This document shows positions 36,130 through 48,577 of a stretch of 64,000 bases of DNA, piece after piece. This DNA is from Liolophura sinensis. Taxonomy: Eukaryota; Mollusca; Polyplacophora; Chitonida; Chitonidae. The notes under the pieces were generated by a model, which was not told the DNA's origin, did no database searches, and worked only from the letters and a program-made list of their open reading frames with translations. The DNA is taken from positions 24,091,400 through 24,155,399 of the forward strand of contig NC_088305.1 of NCBI RefSeq assembly GCF_032854445.1, read 5' to 3'. The translations under genes and the position numbers were made by a program. How positions within the stretch are numbered: position 1 is the first letter of the stretch; every line of letters starts with the position of its first letter.

Positions 36130-38895
36130 ATAATTGTCTCAGCAGAGTTACATCAGCCTCATCTGAGCAAATATAAAATAGGTAATTAAACACCTAAAGA
36201 GTATAATGAGAGTCGCATTATAGGAATTTGTCAAACTTTATTTTAACACCATATAAAAAAGCCTCTCTGTGTGTTGAGCCTTATTTTAGACGTCAATTGT
36301 TGTTACGTAAAAACGATGAGTCCTTTTTTATTATGATATACACTTCAGGGAACGAGAGTTAAAAAAGGAAACCGACCCTGATCATTTTTATCGCTTTTCA
36401 TCATTTGCATAACATTTCTTCATCGCGTTTAACTGGTTATCTTTTCAGAGATTTTTCCCAGTAACGTTCTCTATATGCCTTTGGGCGAATTAAAACTGCA
36501 AGTCTGCAAGTGCAAAAATTCAGTTTCTGACGAATGAAAGTTAAAACATCGGGCCTGTTACATAATATTAATAGCTTTAGCAAGAAGTACACAAAAGAGA
36601 TTCCAATTAAACTTTATTTACAGCACAGTTTTCTTCGTTGTTGTCCTCCCCCACACTCCCATGGAGGGTTAACATCCTGTTTTCATACCCGTGTTAAAAA
36701 ACTGACAAAATTGTTAAAAATGAAAATATGATAATAACTGCAAACGTTTGTAAAGTAACTTTCTAAAGTTATAAAATAATTAAAATATCTTATATTTTTT
36801 TTTTTGTTTTTTTTTTTTTTTTTGCTTTTGCCAATTTTAAGAAGAATTTAAATTCAGGTAAAAGTGTCAATTAACCGATCACACATGACCAGTAGCAATA
36901 ACAATCTTTCTGTTATAGCTGAGATTTTTGACAAAAAATACTTATTCACTAATCAGTTAAAATTTTTAATTTTCACAAGATTAGCTCAAATCATGCAAAT
37001 TCAGTACATATCAGACTCACACCTGTACTATTTCTAGTGTTAAAATTTTTGAGAACGTTATAATGCGTCCCGCTTTATAAATTTTAGGGACCAGATTACA
37101 GATTTTGAACGCTAACACGTGCATATTTTGATATTTTGTAAAAGGTAATTATTATGACTGTTCTGAAATAATAGCAAAAATTTGACTGAATTTGAGTTTT
37201 TGAGTTTTGAATTACTAAGCAGCGTACTTCGTCAGATCTGATGCTCGATGTTATTCGAAGTCTTTCTTCTTCATCCCTGTCATCTGATACCAATATAACA
37301 TATCTGTTACATAACAAACATACTCCATGAACCAGTTTTACTTTACCATATCTGTTATATTAGATTTATTTCAATGAGGAATTATTACCGCATAAAGTAG
37401 ATAGGACCTATACTGACTAGCCCGTTGTTCATCACCGCCTTTGCTATGACGTGTTCAAGTATTACAAGATAGCATAACCCTAGCTATAGTTTCTCCTTTC
37501 CTCCATCTGCCAAACCTGATTGGAGCTAATAGAGTTTAGAACTCAAGTACCGTCCATTATTGATCACAGTTGAATTACAGGTCAGGTCTCAACTAGACGA
37601 CCTATAATACACAACCTTTTTTTCATTTGACTGGTATTTGTTCATTTATCTGACGGCGGCCAGCGTTATGGTGAGAACAAACAGGACAGAGCCAGAGGGA
37701 AACGCATGAACAACCCTGGACGTTGCCCCGTACGATCGAAGAGGATTCCATCATAAGGTGGATTTAATTTTCCGGCGACGGCGTTGATGAGAGGGTCATT
37801 GGTCACTGTGCCATACTGAAGCGATCACCACATGACTACGAAGGTCCCTCTCTTTTAGAGGCACCCTTCTTCGTTGCATGGCTCAACTGGGGCATATGTA
37901 TTAGACTCACCTCTCGGTAGAGTATAGCTTACAAATATTTGTGATAGTTATTGTGTTAATGAAGTATAACATTTAAATAAACAAAGCAAAACATATCCTG
38001 CAAGGATATTCTACTTGAGGACGAAATGACTGAGTAGTTGAGTAATTCTGTAATGTTATACTCGATAATGTACAACCATTTTTGTGCGTTCCTCCCTCAT
38101 GCATGTAGCTAACAATGTACATCGCCACATTAAGGAGTTAATGGTGTTTATAGGACAGAGAAAAGTAGCGAAAACGGTTAAAACAATTCCAACTAACAAA
38201 TACAGGACATAATCTGCATTACAAACATAAATAACTCACCGTGAAGACGCCATTAGCATAATAGCATGATATATGTATTTATTATGACTAAAGGAAGGAA
38301 GCACGAGTATAAGATTTAAATATTCATCTGTCAGTTTTAAAATAATCAAGAGATTAATATTCTAATTCTTAACATAAATTATATCGGTTTCCATTTCCTT
38401 GCTTTATGAACTTGCGTGAGATTACTTCCCTCCCCCCCCCCCCCCCCCCCCCCCATAAATACTAACAATACAAACTAACCGTTCACAAATTCCGGTGTGG
38501 TGTCAATATTACGAGATATTTTACCGCACGAGTAAAAAAGCATTTTATCGCTGGATAAAAAATGGTGGCTTTATCCGACTGCACCTATGTATTGTTAGTC
38601 TCCCCTAGGATCAATTTAGTATTTTTATAAGGATGTTAAGAGCTCTAATGCCCAATTTATGAAATAATTGCTTTTCATGGTAGGAATAAAATGTAAAAAA
38701 AATAAAAGTATTGGTGGACTCTTAGTTTTTCATTTAAAGGAAACATTATCGTTATTTTTATGTACACTTTAAACCATATGGTCTAGCTCTACCAACTGAG
38801 CTAGAGGGAAATCCCCACCAGCTACTGCTAGTATAAGCACCAGAAAGCTGCTTCCGTTTCAAACGAAGACTGACTCTATAGCCTCTCAATATCGG
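36130..38895. other. Intergenic DNA with homopolymers and decayed SINE pieces
   Basis: Poly-T lies at 36795-36823 and poly-C at 38432-38454. 37624-37760 is a decayed minus-strand family 1 copy ('cggcggccagcgttatggtg'). 38775-38815 on the minus strand reads 'cctctagctcagttggtag', an isolated tRNA-like A-box region without a matching 3' half. No gene recognised. Confidence 0.55.
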
Positions 38896-40095
38896 AAGTT
38901 TTATAAAACATTGATGTTTATATTGACCATAGCCTCTAAACACTGATCTGTACACATCCCTAACCCACCAATGTCCGGTGGTATAAACATCAGTATTCAC
39001 ACAGTCTCAAACCCACCAATATCCGGTGGTGTGAACGTTGGTGTTTAGAAAGTCCCTAGACTCTAAATATCGCATGACATAAACATTGATGATTAGACTG
39101 TCAGTGACCTCCTAATATCCGGTGTTATAAACATTGATATTTATACTGTCTCTAACCTCCCAATACCTGCTGATACAAACCTTGATATTTATACTGTCTC
39201 TAACCTCCCAATACCTGATGATATAAACATTGATATTTATACTGTCTCTAACCTCCAATACCTGCTGATACAAACATTGATATTTATACTGTCTTTAACG
39301 TCTCAATACCTGATGATATAAACACTGATATTTATACTGTCTCTAACCTCCCAATACCTGATGATATAAACACTGATGTTTATACCGTCTCTAACGTCCC
39401 AATACCTGCTGACACAAACATTGATATTTATTCACACAGTCTCAAACCCACCAATATCCGGTGGTGTGAACGTTGGTGTTTAGAAAGTCCCTAGACTCTA
39501 AATATCGCATGACATAAACATTGATGACTAGACTGTCAGTGACTTCCCAATATCGGTGTTATAAACATGATATTTATACAGTCTCTAACCTCCCAATACC
39601 TGCTGATACAAACATTGATATTTATACTGTCTCTAACGTCTCAAGACCTGATGATATAAACACTGATATTTATACTGTCTCTAACCTCCCAATAACTGAT
39701 GATATAAACATTGATATTTATACTGTCTCTAACGTCCCAATACCTGCTAATACAAACCTTGATATTTATACCGTCTCTAACGTCCCAATACCTGCTGATA
39801 CAAACATTGATATTTTATACTGTCTCTAACGTCCCAATACCTAATGATATGAATATTGATGTTTACAATGACCCTAGCCTCCCAATACCTAATGATATAG
39901 ACATTGATGTTTATACTGACCCTAACCTCCAAGTACTGATGATATAAACATTGATGTTTATACTGACCCTAGTCTCCCAATACCTAATGATATGAATATT
40001 GATGTTTACAATGACCCTAGCCTCCCAATACCTAATGATATAGACATTGATGTTTATACTGACCCTAGCCTCCCAATACCCCAATGATGCAGACA
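38896..40095. repeat. 48-bp tandem repeat with a 435-bp higher-order copy
   Basis: Unit of 48 bp (16 codons) with 'cccaatacctgatgatataa', 'acattgatatttatactg' and 'tctctaacct'. A distinctive block beginning 'acagtctcaaacccaccaat' occurs at 39001 and 39436, exactly 435 bp apart. Frames 39521-39829 and 39711-39947 are repeat translations. Confidence 0.95.
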
Positions 40096-40846
40096 TTGGG
40101 TACGCTTCTGTTTTTGTTTCTCGCTGTTTGCTAAGTTTAACGTCACTTTTAACTGTGTTTTGACACTAGCTATACTGCTAATCTAACTTGATAACCTGCA
40201 GCCTTCTAACACATCGTCACGAGATACACATGTGAAATTAATATGTGGACATTGCGCAAAGAAAATGCAATCGTCCCAATGCATTTGTAGTTCTGTTCCA
40301 GGCGTCGAAACAGACATTCGTATATCAGCAATAGGTGTCCGCAATATAAGTCACAAAACGTACCCGATGGCCTCTTTGCACTTAAACATACTACAGATGC
40401 AACTGATCCATTTAAAATCTAAAAAAATGCATTTGCATTATTGCTCAGATAAGTAGGGTTTATTTTTTTACTAAACTAGCCATTGTTGCGATGCTCACAT
40501 TTGATTACATTTGAAGAACTAAATCCGTTTCACTGTGTCTAATCTGCCAGACATATACATCGTGTTTAGACTCCCAATACTTCCTTTACAACAGACAGTT
40601 ATACAGTTATACAAGATAAAATTGCCACTAAGGATTAAACAATGTTAAAAAAAGGGTGGGTTATTGCGTTTAAACGAGCCATAAAGCTATTAAACGACAC
40701 ACCGACATTTTTTATTAAGATTTAATCAGTCAATTTGAATGTTAATTGCAAAATGCTCTCATACCAGTTTCACGTGCGTGCCATGCAAAACGCCTGCACG
40801 CTTTTTTTTTGACGATTCCCATTACCCGCTGTGAACAGACTATCTT
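40096..40846. other. Intergenic DNA, nothing recognised
   Basis: A 75-codon frame at 40232-40456 has five Cys but no recognised domain or splice context. Confidence 0.45.
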
Positions 40847-40865
40847 ATTTATTAATTTATTTATA

Positions 40866-40939
<74 letters not shown>

Positions 40940-41075
40940 TCAAGAATATTTCACCTATACGACGACGGTCAGCATTATGGTGTGAGGAAACTGGGCAGAG
41001 TACGGGAGAAACCCACGACCATCCGCAGGTTACTGCAGGGACCTTCCCACGTACGGTCGGAGAGCCATGTTACTA
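40847..41075 (-). mobile_element. SINE family 1, minus strand, with expanded (GATT)n tail
   Basis: The tail at 40866-40935 has become about 17 copies of GATT. The body follows: 'actcaagaatatttcacc', 'cagcattatggtgtgagg', 'gaccatccgcaggttac' and 'cccacgtacggtcgg'. The head is absent. Confidence 0.9.
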
Positions 41076-41159
41076 GGGGGCGTGGAACTTGGCACTACTT
41101 AAGCATTAGTATGAGCAGTTAGAACAAAATGCTAACCGGATTAAGTGACTAGGGACCGG

Positions 41160-41240
41160 GTTTTACCGGTTATGTGTGACCATTTCGCCAAAGGTCACAT
41201 TGTTGTCGCTGCTTTGGTCTTGCTTTCTATGATGTAGTCT
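41160..41240 (-). repeat. Partial unit of the 82-bp repeat family
   Basis: 'ttttaccggttatgtgtgac' and 'tgttgtcgctgctttggtc' are the inverse of the array unit. Next to it, 41250-41325 has two copies of 'cccattagggtcatat'. Confidence 0.65.
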
Positions 41241-41325
41241 TTTTATATATTTGGCGTGGATTCCCATTAGGGTCATATATAAGTGGCGTGGGTTTCCCAT
41301 TAGGGTCATATGGTGTCTGATTATG

Positions 41326-42453
41326 ATCTGTTTTAGAAAATGGAATAGTATATCAATTTTTTAAGCATCAATCAAATAAATAAATAAATAAATAAACCCT
41401 AGTACCATGGCTTAAGCCGAATTTAGTTTCTCCAAAATGCAGTACAGTTTTCTGTATCGATTTAACCGCTAACTTTTCTTTGTAATACAGCACACCCTTT
41501 CGGAAAGGAACGTGTAAGAAACAATTATGTTTAAATTAAATAAATGAGAAATATGAATGTACTCAATTCGATCGCCTTTCGACCTCATGAGTGAACATGA
41601 TATCCTCTAATAATTTAAATTTTATATCTTGTAAACGTCGATAATCGATGCACGAATGTAAAAGTAATGTGAGTTGGAGAATACCCTGAACTACAGCCTT
41701 AAAAATAAGGATAATCTGAGAGTTAACATTCTCCCAATGTAATTTTAAATCTATTAAAGCTTAAGTATTTCAATAAATTTAAAAACTCTTCCTCTTTCTA
41801 GTGGTAAAGGGTTAAGATGATGCCTATGCTGCCAGAACACACTGAAGTTTTTTTTATTTAACCCATTTTTTCTAACAGCAACGAATTCTTTACATACGTG
41901 CTTTCAATTTATATTATTTTCAGGATAAAAAATTTAAGATTGCATAATCTCCTAAATAAAATTTATACGACTGTTAACATTGGTGTTTAATTAAAAAGTT
42001 AAAAACTAACGCTTTTGACACAAGTATCTAATGTGTTGTTTTCTCACCCAGAAATATTTAAATTCAAAACTTTATGTTCAATGTTTATTTTTTTTGGTTT
42101 TGTTTTCACTTTTTACATGAAATTACATTATGTGGAATAACATAAAGTACTTACATTACATTTTGTAAAAGAATAAAAAACCAGATGAAATGACAACATT
42201 ACACACAATGTTGTGCAAAGTTGACTCAGCAGTTTTTAGTGAAAAAAAAAAAACGCAATCGACTTTGTTGGTAAATATTTCATTTAATTTTATAAAGAAT
42301 GTAATATTCCACTTTAAAATAAACTTCCGTTAAAAAATAAATGTCAGCATTGTGATTGCTAACGTGACGCAAAGTATGCATACTGAAGGTGGATGCGCAA
42401 AACACATTTGAACGTAGCTGAATACGGATTTCATTCATTTCGTTCGATGTTTG
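41326..42453. other. AT-rich intergenic DNA
   Basis: A SINE-like tail (AAAT)n lies at 41367-41397. Otherwise nothing recognised. Confidence 0.5.
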
Positions 42454-42591
42454 CCCAGAACACCCCTTGCCAACACCATTGTAAAAATCCGACTTATATT
42501 CGTGATTTAGGTACTTTATTAATGTATGGTTTGTGTTGAACTTTGTTTGGGAACTAGCCTTACGATTGGTGTTGGCAAGGGGTGTTCTGGG
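42454..42591. repeat. Perfect 25-bp inverted repeat with 88-bp spacer
   Basis: The left arm 42454-42478 (starting cccagaacaccccttgcc) and right arm 42567-42591 (starting tggtgttggcaagggg) are exact reverse complements over all 25 positions. The flanks show no target duplication. Confidence 0.95.
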
Positions 42592-42903
42592 AATAAGACT
42601 TAAGTCAAAGATTCAAAACACAGCTACAAATGAAATGCTTTGCTCTATGAACATTGTCTGAACATAACAATTCTTACAGCAGAGCTATGTACTAACCACA
42701 ATAAGAGTTTTTTTGTGGACTTGTAATTGATGCCTAAGTTATAAGCTGCTTTATAAACATGGGCCCTGGAACACCCATTTTGGCTGAGTGCTGGAAAAAG
42801 AATTTCTGATCATCAAGAAAATAAGTCAGAAAATAAGTCAGCTTAACACAAGTTAGCTTCATTGTGCTTTCTGGCCTATCTAAGGGGAACACAGGAAGTT
42901 AGG

Positions 42904-43012
42904 CGAAGATTTCACTCATAGCCGTCGGTCTAAAAGTAAGTGAAGACCTTCACACGTACGACCCAGAGAAGAAGCCAACGTAAGCTGGACTTGAACTCAC
43001 ATAGACCACATT
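42904..43012 (-). mobile_element. Decayed family 1 SINE, minus strand
   Basis: 'gaagatttcactcatagccg', 'ccttcacacgtacgaccc' and 'ggacttgaactcacatagac' are in family order. Confidence 0.7.
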
Positions 43013-43159
43013 ATATGGTATTATGTAAATTTGTCGAAGTTACAACAGTCAGATTTCCTTATTTTGGAGTCAAAGTCACCCAAAAAGTAGAATGGTCGAG
43101 TATTAGATTACCAAATACTAACTGTTCCCAAGAACATCAAGATCAACTTTGAGAGGGTC

Positions 43160-43425
43160 GACGTAAAAGTCGGTCTGAGGTCCGTCCTGTTGAACCAGCC
43201 TGGGCATTGTTGCCAAACGGCAACCAGTATTGGCCCAAAACCAGGTGAGGTCCAATCAATATGTCATGATTGAGTAGTATTTACTTATAAGCCTAAGGGA
43301 GCGTATAAGCTGCCACTATCTAACCATTACATGAACAGTTAGAATAAACTTAAACAAAATGGTCGCCACGATATGGCTGAAATATTGCCGATGTGGCGTT
43401 AAGCCATAATCATTCATTCATTAAA
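43160..43425 (+). mobile_element. Putative SINE-like element of another family
   Basis: Ends with 'gatatggctgaaatattgcc', 'gatgtggcgttaagcc' and an (ATTC)n tail, a typical molluscan SINE ending. The 5' portion has no clear tRNA head. Only one copy in the window. Confidence 0.55.
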
Positions 43426-43549
43426 CAAAATGGTCATATTTCACCGGTTATATGTTGAACATTTGACAGCTATCATACAGCCGTCGACGTTCTGGTTTTA
43501 CCCACCAGGCTGTAGACTTGTGTATTACAAGCAGTACTACGTGCAATAC

Positions 43550-43815
43550 TTTATTTATTTGATTGGTGTTTTTAAGCCGTACTCAAGAATATTTCACTTA
43601 TATGACGGCGGCCAGCATTATGGTGGGTTGTAAACCTGGCAGAGCCCGGGGGAAACCCACTGCCATCCGCAGGTTGCTTGACAGACCTTCCCACGTACGA
43701 CCGGAGAGGAAGCCAGCATTAGCTGAGGACTTGAACTCACAGCGACCGCATTGGTAAGGGACTTCTGGGTCATTACGCTGCGCTAGCGCTTTAACCGACT
43801 GAGCCACGGAGGCGC
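43550..43815 (-). mobile_element. SINE family 1, full length, minus strand, with target duplication
   Basis: Complete from (TTTA)n and 'ttgattggtgtttttaagcc' to the head complement 'accgactgagccacggagg'. Flanks tactacgtgcaatac (43535-43549) and tactaagtgcaatac (43816-43830) differ at one of 15 positions. Confidence 0.95.
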
Positions 43816-43830
43816 TACTAAGTGCAATAC

Positions 43831-46800
43831 GATATACGTATCATTAACACTAAAATTGGTATTATAACACATTCCTGCTCTTCTCATGTTCTTTGACACT
43901 TTCACCTTGCATTTGTTTACTGACAACGGTTTATAGATTTTTGATACTGAAAGGGGCATGTTCAATTTAAGCAGATAAACAACCATCACCACCCCTCTGC
44001 GACCACACCACACCCCACCCCCCCTTCTCCGATCACCACTCCCCGCCCTCAACCAACACCACCACCTCTACACGCAAACTCCGGCCAACCACACTCCTTG
44101 CCTTCCCCACCATGCAATTTGCAACAGCCCACATGATCACGACTCTCGATAGGAAAATTTCTACTGCACGAAGCAGTCATGCTCTACTGGATACCTCCAG
44201 CACACTTGCCCTCTTACGTTTTCGGGGTTTTTAATTTGTCCCATATGACTAAAGAATTACTCCTTGATGTCAGCCAACAAAATTTCTCCCTTTTTTCAAA
44301 CTCTGTTAGTAGCAGGAAATATCGTTTTAAAGCATTTTTCACGCGATCGTCGTCAATTCTGATTGGTTAGTGTTGCAGGGGATGTATGGATAAATACGAT
44401 GGTTTTCCCACAAACCTCCACAGGGTTTCTTGACAATCAAGAGCTGCTGTACAGAAGGGGCAGATACGCACTTCATTGGTAAGTAATAGTTTTAATATTA
44501 TAGTGTAGGGATGAATTAGTTTCTACGTTACCTAACCATGGAGTGTGAAAGTTTACAGGAATTATTTGCAATGTTCTGTGTCACATTCTGAGCTGAGTAC
44601 CAAAGACACGGAAAGATGGCAATTTACTATCTCAGTTAACCTTTAGTTTGTACCAGTCTTTATTTAGGCACCTCAGCGCTATTGAAATTATACGATGCGT
44701 ACGAAGGTCTCTTGTGCCCATGTTAAGCGCAGTTAAGCACATTCTAGGGTTCACAAATTTAGCCCTGGCATGTATAGTTAACATACTGCTAAATGTTCCA
44801 GCCATTTACACTTAATCTAAACACAAATCATGTTTACTATGCTATTTGTGATTTTTTATTTTCAAAATATTCACCACATCAGTATGTAAACATTTCGCAA
44901 TCTTTACTATAAAAACACATTTCAGTAGTTACTACAGGTACTTTTCATGAATAAACAACAGGACGCATTTACAAATTGAAACAGAAATGTGTTTAAAAAT
45001 GAAACACTTATTTTAGAGCGTAATATGAAATACTTATACAATTTCAGAGGGATTTATTCTTTTTCATTATACGGCTGAAATGTACAATTAGTGAAAAGTG
45101 TAGGCTTATGACTGACATAACCCACCTGTGGTGACGCATGCTCAAACATGTGGTTAGCCCAAGGCACAATGTCGCAGTTTCTCAGACCCGGTCTGACAGA
45201 GTGATCTAAATTTCTAATTAATGACCGCTAATAACTGATCCGTGATGGAGGGAGTTCGAACCCACTTCTTGCTGTCTCTGGAAATTCGGAGTGTTATTTG
45301 TTGCTCTTTGTCAGATTTTTCTGACTTTCTCCGCATTCAGAACTAAATTTGTCGTTAAATTAATTAAATTAGGCTACGACAAAGCGCGAATGGTTATCAA
45401 TAGAGCTCATTAAAGCAGTGCCAACAACACCAGGTGAGGTCATCAGGAGCGAAATTTAAAACCAGGATATTTTTTTTTTTACTTCAAGCCAAGTGTAATG
45501 ATGAAATGAAGGCCTTTTTATTTCATTCACGTTTAGTTTACAAAGAGGGATTCCTAATGACCCATGGCTCCATGAAAACTTGTTGGAAACGCCGATAAGA
45601 ACATAAAAATGATTATCAAGTTGTCAAGGCAATTTTATCTAAATGTATTTAAAATTGGGCGAGAAACCTTAATACGGAAAGTAATTTTGTATTCTGAAAG
45701 CTAGTCAGACACGCACAAAAAACAAGAAATCATGTGAAATTCATTAAGGAAATTCCTTTGAGCTAGTTAGCGACTAGCTCATGATAAGACCCTTTGCGTG
45801 ATATTTTTTTAATCCATCTGTCAAAGTAGCCAAGGGAAAACGAGTATCATCTTGTCACGATTAAACATTTGATAACTGAAACGTCAGTTACATTACGTTT
45901 GTTCAATTTAGCCAGCCATAACAAGATTGTTTTGAACTCTATGGGGTCATTAAATTTCGTTCAGCCATCGCCTGTAGCGAAGTCGTAACGTTCCGCTGCC
46001 GCTAATCCGTTATACGTGTATAAAGAGAAGTCATGTAAAATCTGGTTCTGCATGACAAACTTTCAACGAAGTGTGGAGGCGGTGTTAATTCAGAACAAAC
46101 ACTTCTGTCCGCTAATCATTGTTGATTGAGAACCTTGTTCAAGTCCAGCTTCCGATACCGTGGTGTGCTGCAACATGAGGCGGAATGCGGAAGTATGAGA
46201 GGGACTTCACTGAATACCGGTTGGCTCACAGCAGAATTGCGTGCGCTCAGACGTTTTCCTGTTTATTATTCTAGTTCTTGTGTAGCAAAATAACTAATAA
46301 ACTAATTGGATTTTACTTCTGTCATTGTTTGGAATCATTGCTTGTTGTTGGAGCGCTTGAGCTTTGTTAACTGTCCCACCAATGTTTCATGAACGCCAGG
46401 GCCCGCATAAAAGATGAGGTTCTGCGAAAATACGCTCTCAAACATAGACAGCGTTTTGAAAACAATATAAATTGTGGGTAAAAATCTATACTATAGTTTA
46501 CAACACTGAAATAATTAATCAAATTTCAACAGTTCTTAGTGTTTCGCCATGCAAAATTTTTACTGATATGACGTAGACCCAGAAGAAACCGCTGTAGTTT
46601 GCTACGAACCAGATGCTCTCCTGACTTCACGTTGCAGAGGGACCAGCTGTAGATCTTGATTCGAACTCGCGAACCCATTGGTCAATGACCATTCAGATGT
46701 GGTGAAATGGAGGCGTCTACGGTAAAAAGCTGCCATCACAGCTATTTGAGGAATTTACTCTAACTATACCCCCATGTTAACTGAGGATGTTGTCTTTATT

Positions 46801-48501
46801 CAACATTATTCAACGTGCCTAATTAACTGCGGTCAGGCTTGCGGATGGAGGTAACATGCGCGCTCAGAGAAAACCACCACAACTTGACGAGTACTGTACC
46901 TGATAAACTTTTCTTTCTTGCCTGTAATGAATTCAAGGAGTCACTAATTTATACACTAAATAAGGATCGCCATACAATATAAATGAAACTATCCGTTACC
47001 TTTTAACTCCGAACAGTTGTGTCTTCTCGGTATCTCCACTATTTCATAATTAACACAATTCTTACGTGATGCCACGTGACCAATACAACTGGTCCCACTG
47101 ACATGTCGGTACTGAGTGCTGTGTTAATCTTGTGCGTATTTCAGCATTGCCTGCGGAATGGATGTGTATATAGGGGTTTTAAATTCCTTTTAATGGGGTT
47201 TTGCCATGTGCTTGAGTATTGAGGCGTGGCGGGACCCCTGTGGTTTCCTCTTGACGCTGTTGACCTCTTTATCACGACGGTTTCCCCTTGGCCCTTTTGA
47301 CCCCTGTTGTTTCGCCTTGGCCCAGTTGACCCCATTTTTCTCCAGGTGGTTTCTTCTTGACATTCTTCCATCTTTACATTTTCTCACGGTGATTTTAATG
47401 AAATATTCTTGAGTTTGAAGTAAATGTACGCATCAAAAACAAGTCATGAAATTTTGTATCGTTAGTACGCGTTTGTTAAGTCAACATTAATAATATGGCA
47501 TGAGAAGTAAGACTTTCTGCTTATCTTAATTTTATTTCATGTTCAAAGTTTTTTATAATAATATAACATAATTTGCTTCTAAATTTCCGTGTTTGCGAAT
47601 TTAGAGAGAGCATAAACCCCTTACGAAAAGTGTACATTTGCCAAAGTCTTATACAGTCGTTTAACTGTTTTTATTACCGTAGCAATAGGTGAATTTTCTA
47701 ACATGTCAACCCAACATTTATCAGATCATACGCCAAGTCACAATTTTTTTTTTCGCTTTTTGTTATATGTTTAATCATTTCTAATCATAGCCCATCTGCC
47801 TGGGGCAATTCTCTACGCCACTTTATTACAACGCCTGACTAACTTTCCAAGCCATTACGAAACTCCTGTCATGTAAAGGTCTTCTCATTTTAAATAATTA
47901 AAACTACATTGGCATAGACGTACCTCAAATTCATGTAAACAAACCTTATGTAGAGTTTAAAAACTAGGTCAGTTTTCCGTCAGAGTCTTATATAAACAAA
48001 GCCAATGAATCGATTCAATTTTATCGTATTTTCTTCTGGTTGCTTTACACGATAAAAACACAAGGTTCCACTTGATACCTCATTTCTTCAAGATGGATCC
48101 TTTACAGCATTAATCCGTTTTTTTCTGATTTTGGATGCCTTACACCCTAGAACCAGAACGTTCTAAAGATAAATTGTTTAAATTGTTTCTGGGTCGGATA
48201 CTTTACGGAAAATACCTGTTTAATATTCTATGAAAAATTTGGTAATAACATCTTAAAGATCATTACTGCATTATGCTCTTTGAAGGACGGACGTATCAAG
48301 TAATGAATCAGTATAGAACTACATTTTTGTTGTGTTTTTTATTTTGTATTCATAACTCTTGTATTTATTGATTTATTTATTTATTCATTGGGCTAGTTTC
48401 TTTTGAAAAAAATGCTTAAACATAAAAACACAACCTCCCCTTCACCTAATAAGTGTCATAATTTATACAACGACTAATTATCCTAATTGTTTCCGTTCCA
48501 G
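43831..48501. other. Upstream region of the VWC-repeat gene
   Basis: No coding exon recognised. Possible promoter or 5' UTR parts: 'ggataaatac' at about 44388 followed by a donor-like 'cattggtaagt' at 44475-44485; 'gtataaagag' at about 46017; and TATATAAA at 47989-47996. 46556-46715 is a decayed minus-strand SINE with 'gattcgaactcgcg'. Which start is used cannot be told from sequence alone. Confidence 0.5.
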
Positions 48502-48577
48502 TTTGGTCTTGAAAAGCTCCGTGTAGTCATGACGAAGATTATCCTCGCGCTGGTATGCGCGGCCGTCTTTGCCGTAG
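48502..48577 (+). CDS. Exon 1: start codon and most of the signal peptide (coding from 48529)
   Basis: ATG at 48529 opens MTKIILALVCAAVFAV, and GTAAGT follows at 48578. A pyrimidine-rich stretch ending 'ccgttccag' at 48501 suggests that this exon is itself preceded by a 5' UTR intron. Confidence 0.9.

Noticed and set aside
39521-39947. Open frames with TDIYTVSN-type repeats
   Set aside because: 48-bp array (16 codons). Different frames are open at once and the frame breaks at indels.
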